From assembly GCA_003194525.1 (NCBI GenBank), contig NBIV01000010.1, forward strand, positions 62,001 to 126,000: 64,000 nt of DNA, written 5' to 3'. Of the stretch, positions 53,776 through 62,584 are shown in pieces. This DNA comes from Gracilariopsis chorda (lineage: Eukaryota > Rhodophyta > Florideophyceae > Gracilariales > Gracilariaceae). The translations under genes were made by a program, and so were the position numbers. A model generated the notes under the pieces. It did not search any database. It was not told the DNA's origin and saw nothing but the letters and a program-made list of their open reading frames with translations. Position 1 is the first letter of the stretch, and every line of letters starts with the position of its first letter.

Positions 53776-54350
53776 ACCTGTTAAGAACAGAGAACCTACG
53801 GTTGGTTGGAAATGTGTTTGAACTCGATGGTAACGAAGCGAGTTATACTTCGGAGCATCCATCGAGTTTAAATAGACATTCTAGCCTATTTCTATCTGAA
53901 CCGCTATTTTGATGAGAATCGTGGGTTTTTACCAGCACTATTCGTGGTTTCTTCGTTGCCCTCCGTACGTGGGTGGTGTTACCGGGGTCAGTGTGCGATC
54001 TACTGGTTCGATGATCTGGAGTATTCCATCAGGGCCAAGTAGAGTCTTGATGATCTGGCATGAAGCCCGTTTTCTTCTGATGATTTGGCACGCATCTTCT
54101 GGGGAATTTACCATGACCGTCTTACCATTGCTGTATCATGTGAGATATCTGTCAAATTTTTGTAAATACTACGCTACGTGTGCTATGGAGGCGCTAATGT
54201 ACACGTAAGTAGTCAAGGAATGTCTGACATGAGCCTGGTGTCATGTCATTTGACAGTTTATCACCAAATCTCAACTGGGTTTTGAGGTGAGATAGACATA
54301 CAAATTGGGGTGGCGACCTGTTCAGGAGGTCGAACAAAATTGAACTAGAT
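53776..54350. repeat. Third, diverged copy of the 50.4-51.9 kb repeat
   Basis: Parallels 51327-51930 from CTGTTAAGAA through GGAGCATCCATCGAGTTTAA, CTAGCCTATTTCTATC, the decayed GATGA-TTGGCA cluster and CATTGCTGTAT to TTCAGGAGGTCGA. With its partner it forms direct repeats of about 600 bp flanking the accessory-gene relic. Confidence 0.7.
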
Positions 54351-56232
54351 GATGAAGATAGGTCAGAACTCATGCTAGAGACAACTATACTGAAATAAAG
54401 TTAAATGCTAACGAAAAGCTAACAGTCACTCCTTCGCACTGGCGATTCCCAACAAGTGCATATTGCATCTGGTTCCCATATCTTGTATCTTACGCAGTCA
54501 CTTTGACCTCGCTCGTACATTTGTAGTAAGGGTTGTGGAAGAATTGATCCAAATCTTTCACTTGCGATATGGAGCGCAAGTTCGCAGTCGTCTACACAGA
54601 GCAAAACCCTGCTCCTTCTAAACCAGGTAAGATTCCGACTTGAGGCTTCTCTCAAGGACGACTGCGTGTTGATCGATCCCTGGTGCGAATACGCTTGTCG
54701 TCGTACAATGCTTTTCATGCCGTGCAACACGCCCGTGCAGCTGAAAACAAGCATCCTACCAATTTTCACCATGTCACCGCAACTCATCCCAGCCGCAATA
54801 CTTATCATGTAAAGAATATTAAACGCTGCTGTTGCTCCATATGTTCCATCCTTGCAAACTTCTCGGGGACTCGCACATTGTCTTGCTCACCACCGATTCC
54901 CTAACTCTAGAACCGCATGAGTACCAAGTGCACTCTTTAACACAACTATAATACCTCATCCCCTTCCTGTTCCATACACATTTTGGCAAATACTGGGAGT
55001 AGTGCACCCGTCGTCCGCCAATTTCCAAGACGTTTTGGAAACCTGGTGCTTCTTAACCAGCAACGTCTGCAATTCTGTGATGATAGCCGTCTGTGGCATC
55101 TCGTTGTGCAAAAGATTTGAAAATTGCGTCTTACTTTCCAAACTTTCCAAGGATTTACGCGTCGCAATTTTCAGCAATAGATCATGCAACTGTAGAGAAA
55201 ATGCAACTACGGCCTCTAGTGTCATCTGAGCAAGCAGTATGTTGTGATGTTTTTGGGTAGCAATCAGCATGGGTTAATTTGGAACACATTAATTACCTTA
55301 AAATATGCAAAATGTTGCGCTGCTTTTGGTACGCCAGCATTGATGGTAGAAGAAGAAGGGGGTTAGTTTGAGACAAGGACGAGGCTGGACTTTTTATCGT
55401 CTCTTTCAACCTGCGTTCTTTTCTTTCATAGTGGCACTGGATCTTGTTAGTTGGAACCACAATAGAATAGAATATTGCAAAACTAACTTATTAGTTGCGG
55501 CAACGTTAAGATGACGGACTTTATTGCTTTCTTTAACGGCAAAGGCGTTTGGTCTGCGTATTTTGGACAAAAAGGCAACAGCTACACAAGAAATGTTTAC
55601 CATAGCTAATATGCTTCTTTATACAGTCTAACCACTTTTCCTTCTTTTGTGAGGAGGACGCACGAGCTTTTACCTTTGAGTACTTCACTTTTAAGTTTCC
55701 ATGCCTTGGAAACGAACTACAGTTTTGACGATTCTGGCACTTTCAAAAACACAACGCATCTGACATTGACACTTTGATAGACAAACGCCTGTCATTTGGT
55801 TCTGCGCTAGAAGTCTCAATTTTACAAAACCGAAAATTGACTAATTACAAAAACGAAAAACAGGTTTTTGCTCTAAGTTAGCAATCTTTTTGGCAACCAA
55901 CTCGTCTAGAAATAACCCGTTTCTCAAATTGAGCTTGTATGATTGCTATCCATAGTGTTTCAGGTAGGCTACCCGAGTCGCATAGCGTTTGCAGCATCTC
56001 CCTGTAGAACGTTCGTTGCTTCTGGAGTACGTGCAATGCCCGAAACATATCCACAAACTTCCTCTTCGCTTTCGTCTCCGTCTCTTATCTCTCTCACTCT
56101 AAAAACTCCATTAGAAATGTCTGCAATTTGTTTCAGTGGTCCATAGTTTTGTGCACTGAACTTGAAAATGTTATCTTCTTACGGTTTCGAACTTCAATAA
56201 CAGTCTATCATCCCATCTTGTTTGTTTCATTC
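54351..56232. other. Unassigned region left of the NB-ARC relic
   Basis: Minus-strand frames at 55270-54956 (104 codons, helical, Leu-rich) and 54808-54419 (129 codons) could be further pieces of the gene represented by the NB-ARC relic, since they lie downstream on the same strand. No domain is clear. From 55280 to 55940 the sequence is AT-rich without coding signal. Confidence 0.35.
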
Positions 56233-56835
56233 TCACTTCCGTTGATGCGCCCTCATTATCGAGCCTGCAATTCCCAGAACCAGAGGAAAGCCTCCACATC
56301 TATGCAATACTTGTTTCAAAGCTTGTTGGTTTGATGTAATACAACCAGCACTACTGTCGAATCGAGCATGAATTAACGACATGTGCCTTGGCAGATCCCC
56401 ATGTGCGTCTTTCAATAAAGAGGCGACTGTTTTCTGGGCTTGATTTAGGAACCGATCATCTCTGGTTGTGTATACGAGCAGGCTTTCATCATGTAACATG
56501 GTACCCAGAACTGTGAGATTGTTCGAGGGTATCCCATTCACCCACCATAAATTGCCAACCAGAAGGAAGAGATTGCGCCCACCTGACCGTAGCGCAGTTT
56601 GACAAGATTCGTTCGCCTTCACTTTGGCAGAGAGCTGCATATGAACTTTTATCTTTACAGTCCGCGAGATTCCTGTGATGATGTTGGAAATACCTGCATC
56701 TTTTGCAAACTCAATGTCGAGGAACCTTCCATAAAATATACCCTTCATGTCCAAGACTATCGCCAGTCCTCATACAATGCTTGATTTCCGGACACCTGCG
56801 ATGCCAAAACTCACAACGCCAACAACGTCACTGCT
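56233..56835 (-). pseudogene. NB-ARC ATPase relic
   Basis: NB-ARC is the nucleotide-binding switch of STAND proteins such as plant NLRs and Apaf-1. In one frame from 56832 the sequence reads VVSFGIAGVRKSSIV (a P-loop with Arg replacing the Gly before Lys), then a TGA at 56770-56772, then GIFYGRFLDIEFA. The 174-codon open part continues with LLVGNLWWVNG (Walker B region, the two acidic residues lost), GTMLHDESLLVYTTRDDRFL (the LVTTRD motif) and CGGFPLVLGIAGSIMR (the GLPLA motif). The loss of P-loop and Walker B residues and the stop show it is dead. Flanking repeat domains were not identified. Confidence 0.75.
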
Positions 56836-57049
56836 GCTTCGTTCCGTAAAGTCACTTTTCAATTTCCCTTCGCAAGTATACTCATTTTCGCACTTCTATG
56901 TCATCTTGAGTGGATTCGAGTGACCATTACTCCTCATCGAATAAAATGCTGACGGAGTCTGGAAAGCTGGACTGTTTACCCTCAGCACTGGTACATCTCT
57001 ATCGTAGTATACTGCAATGTGCTACTCGGGAGACCAGCCGCTACCACCG
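56836..57049. other. 5' flank of the NB-ARC relic
   Basis: The frame of the NB-ARC relic stays open for about 20 more codons and meets a TAG at 56896-56898. Nothing further recognised. Confidence 0.3.
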
Positions 57050-57250
57050 TCACTACCAGCAAACAGAGCCTGGAAGGAGGAGCTTAGCAGGCACAGAATA
57101 ATTCAAATCCTGATCTCTGTTTTATGCTTCCAACTGAAGTACGACTACTGGGCGATGCGGAGAACTTGAAAAAGAACAAGCGTCAAATAGGCTATAGAGG
57201 TATAACCAACGTGTCGGGCTCAACACAAGACCTATCGGTTGATCGTTGCC
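57050..57250. repeat. 0.7 kb interspersed repeat, partial copy 2
   Basis: Matches the left 200 bases of copies 1 and 3: AATTCAAATCCTGATC, TGCTTCCAACTGAAGTAC, ACTACTGGGCGATG, then CAAGACCTATCGGTTGATCG, after which similarity ends. Confidence 0.6.
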
Positions 57251-57560
57251 GGGATTTTAGGGCCATTGCCAGACAAGACGTATGGTAGACCCAGTTGGCC
57301 ATCCCCTCAGAGATGCCATTCTTGCTCCCCTTGCTTTTAAAAGTTGCAAGGAATGTCGACATTGAAATAGTGTCCGTCTCGGCAAATCGACGGTAGACAG
57401 TAGTGGTGTTGAACCGATTGACGATTGACGTGACGTGTTGCTTAGCTTTCGAAATCTTGGTCGTGCTATGATTGTCGAACAGTTATGTTTTATATGACAA
57501 GGATTTCTTGGCACAGCATTTAGTGGGACTAATCTCAGTAATATTGTGCTTGCACGAGTC

Positions 57561-58425
57561 CTAATTTACCTCGGAAAAATAACATGATCCATCATCTGGG
57601 GAAGAAGATTCTGAATGAGAATCACGGTTCTTCGTAGAGCGCCGGCGCTTTCTTTCGGCTTTCAAAGCCCAAGCGTTCCGTGACAGTATCTCAACATAAT
57701 GTATGGAAACCCTATTTTTCATTAGGAAAGCCAACTGGCTTACTAACGCACAATTTTCAACCTCAAGGTTGGCCAACTTCTGGTCGTGCTCGACCATCTT
57801 TGCTGGCACATCGTGGAGCTTTGTCGAAACAGAGGCATTGCTTCTTGACTGTGTTGCATGCGACAGCAGGCGGGAGACCTCAGCCGTAAGAAACGACAAG
57901 AGTTATGGTTGCCTTGCCACCTGCGCGTGGTCTGCAACCTTAGCTATCAACTCATTGGGTCAAGCCTTGATAAAATCCCCACAACTACGCTCTGAATCGG
58001 CAACCTGTTAGGTAACAAGTCCAGGTACGAATTCATTCACCTTTGAAATGACATAGTGCTTACCGTGTGACAGACATACGTCCACTGGGCTACTTGAATA
58101 TGAACGATCATCTACTTGTGGGGAAACCCCCACCAGCACAGTTGCTGTCACGCCATTCGTCACTACCATAGCCCTATGCTGCTGCTGACGATCAGTCTTC
58201 GTTTCGTTCTGGGCTGGATTCTCCAGCGTTAGAAGAGGGTGTGGAGTGAACTACAAATCAAGGAAGGCAGCGCAGAGCGCTGGAGTCTGTGTGTTCAGGA
58301 AAAAGCTTGGATCTAGTGGGACGAAGGAAGAGGCTTTTTCCACTACGGCTTCTGCCGATGACAAGGCAGCAAATGTAGCAGTGTGTGAATGCAATGTTTC
58401 GGATGCTTGTTCAAGTGCCAACTAA
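57561..58425 (-). pseudogene. Unrecognised gene, broken only by in-frame stops
   Basis: One minus-strand frame holds from about 58425 to 57561, interrupted by TAG (58251-58253), TAA (58008-58010), TGA (57960-57962) and TAA (57903-57905) but without detectable frame change. The C-terminal 112 codons contain a likely coiled coil (KMVEHDQKLANLEVENCALV) and a basic, Ser-rich end. The middle part reads VTATVLVGVSPQVDDRSYSS and VCLSHGKHYVISKVNEFVPG. I do not recognise a family; a retroelement gag or a decayed host gene are both possible. Confidence 0.45.
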
Positions 58426-58689
58426 GCAACTTGGAAGATTTTAGGCGGCTTACTTTCACTAAAAGTCCATCACAGTTCCCAGAACTCGGCTTACGGCCAC
58501 TAGTCGACACAGACTAACTATTGCTCGAGTTCGAACGCTGTAACGACCTAATCAATCAGTTATATATCCCATAGAACTGCGAAAAAGAGCAGATAGCACC
58601 AAGGAAAAAAGAGGTTGAAAGAAGATACTCAAGGTCTCAGGATTCTAGGTTGGGAGACCAAAGTAAGTAGTGCAATGCGCTATTAGGAA

Positions 58690-59400
58690 GCCTTGCAGCT
58701 ATCAGTGGAGCCAGAAGCAGGCAGAGCCTGACATGAAGACCCTAGCAGGCGCAGCATAGTTCAAATCCGGAGCCTCGTTCTATGATTCCAACGGAAGTAA
58801 AACTACTGGGAGATGCCCACAGCTCGATAAGGTACAAGCTTCTAAAAAACGTACTACCAAAGTGGTGGGCTCGACAAGAGACCTATTGGTCGACCAGAAA
58901 CGTCGTATGAAAACGGAAAACAGGGGCACAGCCCCGAGATTGGTCCAGCGCCCAGACGAAAGCCTATGCGTGTGTCGTATACGACGCTTTGCCCAAGCAA
59001 CGAAAGTGTAGCAAGAAGAGCAGGATATATCTGAGACGGTTCTTGAGCCCAGACGTGTACGTCTGTTATGGTTGCAACGTCTGGCATTCAAAGTGAGCGA
59101 TGCTTGCAACCCATGGTTTGCGTCCACACCGAGGTGTTGGAGTCCACACAATAGGTTGGCATTCTACTCAGACGGTAGTGTTTCCAGGTGCCCAACGGGC
59201 TTAGTGACAGCGCAACGCGCACTACCAGCTGCCAAAGGCCGGTAGCGTCGAGAACTGAACGTGAAATATCCTGCAAGTGTAGGACATGAGGTGGGACTAT
59301 AATTGAGCGGGCTGTAGCCTGTATTGTCCACGTCGACACGGGAATATGTCCGGGAAGAATTTTGTTGCAATACCAAAACTGGATTTTTGAAGCTACTGTC
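58690..59400. repeat. 0.7 kb interspersed repeat, copy 3
   Basis: Best partner of copy 1. Shared landmarks are GATTCCAACGGAAGTAAAAC, CGACAAGAGACCTATTGGTCG, CCAAAGGCCGGTAGC, GCCTGTATTGTCCACGTCGA and the right end near CCAAAACTGGA (59380). It lies immediately left of element D. Confidence 0.65.
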
Positions 59401-59427
59401 GGTCGCAAAATTGGCAAAATATTCCAG

Positions 59428-59464
59428 CACTGCTGGAACACACGTGTAGAGTGCTCCAGCAGTG
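59428..59464. repeat. Inverted repeat near the edge of element D
   Basis: CACTGCTGGA (59428-59437) and TCCAGCAGTG (59455-59464) form a perfect 10-bp stem with a 17-base loop, between repeat copy 3 and the presumed LTR of element D. Confidence 0.55.
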
Positions 59465-60446
59465 TCCGGGGCATTGTAAGCTTCGCTGTCCCAGCATTAC
59501 CACTGTATTTCGGTGATGCAGTCGCCAGCTGCTAAATTACTATTGGTTAGTGTGCAGCTCCAGAGGCTTCTGGAAGCCAATGGAGTAACCTAGACGCACA
59601 CATGAGTAAGTAGAAAGTAGTAATACGTTTTTGTGTTGTTTTGCATGCTTTTTGACTCCATAAAAGGGCGAGTTGAGTCCCAAACTTCGGTCTGGACTCA
59701 CCTCAAGGAGAACCACATCTCAAGTCCTCACCCCCACAACTGTGTCAACTATTACTATCAACCATCAACTCTCAACTGCACTTAGTGAGGCGCTTGGTGC
59801 TTTGTGCGTACTTGGAGTGGGGCATTACCGTCGCTGAGACCGGTTGAAGCGCCCTTGGCGTGGACGGGAGACAGGTAGTGTGCACCAAAGGCCCTGCTGT
59901 CGTCTGTGAGCCCTCAGCAGAGCTTTGCTCGGATAACGGTGACGGTGGAAAGACCTGGTGGTGTCCGGACCGAGGTGCTTGACGGGAAGCTGTCCGCAGG
60001 CGACGTGCCGTGCAACCTCTCCTGCAAAGGGCCAGATTGGGTATAGAGTGAAATCATATCCCGCTGTTAGTAGCTCTCCTTTGGAAGCCCTATAAGGATT
60101 GTACGCACCTGCTTCTGGTTGGTGCAGAAGTGGATAGGCTGCAGAAATCACTTCACATCCGGAGTGTCTTACCAGAAGCCGGGCGTCTGACTCCTAGTGA
60201 CCCTTGAAATAACTCTTGGGTTGGGCGCCGTTTCAAGAAGTATCAAGAAGTTTGTATTTGGATTGAGCCTTGTGCTCTCCTTTTGTATTTTTTGTTATCG
60301 TTGCAGGTTGAGTCCTTTTGGTCCCTGCATTTGTTGTTCATTTGATCTTTTGATCGTTTTGTTTCATCTTTTGGGGCTTCGAGCTACGAGGAATACCTTT
60401 TTTAGGGTAATTTGTCATTTATTTTGGCCCCCTGCGTCACCGTCTC

Positions 60447-61709
60447 GTGATGGCGCCCACATGGTACTCTCGAGGAGGGCATTCTTCTGATTCTAGCCCT
60501 ACATTCACTTCTTTCGATGGACTGTCTGTAGTCGTTGTGATGTTTTTCTTCTACTTTGATAACGTTGCTGTGAGAGGAAAGACCGAAGACGATATGGCGC
60601 TCGAGCTTCTTGGCTTTCTAGAGAAGAAAGCCTTCGAGTTTTATTATGATACTTACTCCATTAATGGTTCCCTCTCTGAAGAAGCAAAAGATTATCAATC
60701 CGTGAAACAAGCTTTTATCAATCGCTTTGGAAAAGTCCAAGAACCTGAAGAAGATATTCGCCTGGCAATATCGGCTAAACTGGATTATGGAGATTTGTTT
60801 GGTTCCTTGAGTCAGATGGAAAACCTCTTCCAGAAAGCTGGATTCAATTGTAAGGCAAAATTTGGCCTGTTAAGAAAAGCGGTGATGGAATACGCTGATT
60901 TAGCTCAGTTTATCGTCTTTCGTGGTGCAGAAGATTATGAAGAGTTGAAAGTTCAAGTGAAAGCCTTCGATGCTGCCAAGAAAGCGATGGGTTCGCATGT
61001 TTCATTCACGGGCCCACCGAAGCGTATTGTCCAAAACCACAGGCCATTGGATCATTCTTCCCATCAAGGTTTAGAGTACAAGGTTGATAAATTATCCGAA
61101 CAGTTTGCAGAGCTTACTCTTATGGTTAAAAAGTCACAGGCGGAGCGCAGAGATTACGAGAAAACATGCGCCTACTGTAGGAAGCCCGGTCACTACGCGT
61201 CTCAATGTGATGCCAACCCACACCGTGATACCAGATGTGCTAGGTGTGGAAAGCTTGGGCATTCTGAGATTGCTTGTTGGAGACGTATCAGGCCCGAAGG
61301 GACTCGAAAGGTTTCGGAAAACAGAGAGGAACAGAAAGATTCTTCGTCCGCCGCACAGAAGAGGTCTGATACCGTTTCCATCGTAACTGAGAACCCTCAG
61401 AGTGCCGAAGTCGTCGCTACGACCAAGAGAAGTGCCGATGGTGAAGCACTCCCGAAGCAGCGCCTTTCAGATGGCAGAGCACCTATCCCTTCCTTGTTGA
61501 ACCCACCTGGCTATGAAGAGAGAATCCTCCACGCACAGGGTCATGAGCAGAAGCAAAAGAAACAAAAACAGAAAAGGTCCAGGAAAGAGAGCATACAGGA
61601 TCATGCAAGCAAGTATAATGTTCTAACGGAGCTGGCTAATGCCTCATCTGGGCTCACGTTTGGGCAATTAATCCGTGGAGACGCCGATGACGCTAAGAAA
61701 GAGATTTGA
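60447..61709 (+). CDS. Gag of element D with two zinc knuckles
   Basis: A frame of 420 codons ending in TGA (61707-61709). The real start may be an internal Met, since the first 50 residues are low-complexity or hydrophobic. The capsid-like region has LEKKAFEFYYDTYS, DYQSVKQAFINRFGK and KFGLLRKAVMEYADLAQF. Two CCHC knuckles follow: CAYCRKPGHYASQC from residue 241 and CARCGKLGHSEIAC from residue 264. A Lys/Glu-rich linker leads to KYNVLTELANASSGLTFGQL. The next frame is in phase, so Gag and Pol are separated only by this TGA, which could be a lesion or a read-through stop. Element B has a Lys codon there. Confidence 0.82.
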   Translation: MMAPTWYSRGGHSSDSSPTFTSFDGLSVVVVMFFFYFDNVAVRGKTEDDMALELLGFLEKKAFEFYYDTYSINGSLSEEAKDYQSVKQAFINRFGKVQEPEEDIRLAISAKLDYGDLFGSLSQMENLFQKAGFNCKAKFGLLRKAVMEYADLAQFIVFRGAEDYEELKVQVKAFDAAKKAMGSHVSFTGPPKRIVQNHRPLDHSSHQGLEYKVDKLSEQFAELTLMVKKSQAERRDYEKTCAYCRKPGHYASQCDANPHRDTRCARCGKLGHSEIACWRRIRPEGTRKVSENREEQKDSSSAAQKRSDTVSIVTENPQSAEVVATTKRSADGEALPKQRLSDGRAPIPSLLNPPGYEERILHAQGHEQKQKKQKQKRSRKESIQDHASKYNVLTELANASSGLTFGQLIRGDADDAKKEI

Positions 61710-62584
61710 AAGTTCATTAGCCGAAAAAGCAATGTCCGGCGCTCTTTTGTTGCCACAGTTGGCAGACAGCCTAGACGTTTGAAAGTGGTTCCTGTAAGGA
61801 TATATGGAACTGAAACCGAAGCTTTGCTTGATTCTGGTGCTGTCCCTAACCTCATGTCTACTAAGCTGTGCATGAAACTATGGTTGGAGCCCGAACCTAA
61901 CTCAAAGAAGATCACGGTTGCTAATGGAACAAGCGCTGTATGTAAGGGTATACTTCATGATGTGCCCATTTCGTTCGGAGGCATTTCAATTCCATTGGAC
62001 TTCCTTGTAATCGGAGGGCCTCCATTCGATATTATTGTTGGGTGTCCCACACTGGAGACCCTTCAGGCCTGCGTAGATCTTGGTAATCAACAAGTTAAGA
62101 TGAAAATAGCTGGCAAGAAAGTGACAGTTGGGTTTGACTATGCTCGCGTTGAAGTATCAGAAGGGGATGAAGGTGACAAGAATAGCGACAATTTTACGTC
62201 TGACTCCGACGCTGCTTGTGATGAAAGCGATTCCGAGGAGGGTAATGAACTGGTCGTCGCTCTGACAGGCAAGACTCAAGACGAAAGTAATGGCATGATA
62301 CTAGAGTTAGACATCACTACTAAGGATCAGCATGATGAGTTGTTGTTCTCAAAGCTCTCTCATGTACCAGAGAAAGAACAAAAGGAGATGAGCTCATGCC
62401 TGAAAGAAGCTGATGTAATCGCGTGGTCACTAACAGATCTGCGCCCTGCCGATGTCCCCGTCTCATATTCCTTCGAGCTCACCGTTGATAAGCCAATATA
62501 CTTCTGGGCAAGAAGAATGTCCCCGAAGCACAATGAGTTCATTCGAAAGGAAATAGATCTCCTACTTGAAGCCGTATTATTACC
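61710..62584 (+). pseudogene. Element D protease and start of reverse transcriptase
   Basis: Continues in the gag frame after the TGA. The retropepsin motif is ALLDSGAVPNLMS near 61824-61860, with the flap and second hydrophobic motif in FDIIVGCPTLETL. An acidic linker (SDSDAACDESDSEEGNE) precedes the RT start, LRPADVPVSYSFEL and YFWARRMSPKHNEF. The frame ends artificially at 62621. The true coding sense shifts by one base within TACCCCTTC at about 62581-62589, so a single indel breaks pol here. Confidence 0.8.

Noticed and set aside
54419..55270. Protein kinase domain on the minus strand beside the NB-ARC relic
   Set aside because: A few residues can be forced onto kinase motifs only by switching frames repeatedly; no HRD, DFG or APE motif is clear.
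58660..58760. tRNA gene or tRNA-derived SINE in the 0.7 kb repeat
   Set aside because: A GTTCAAATCC word is present, but no cloverleaf folds and the spacing to any A-box-like word is too large.
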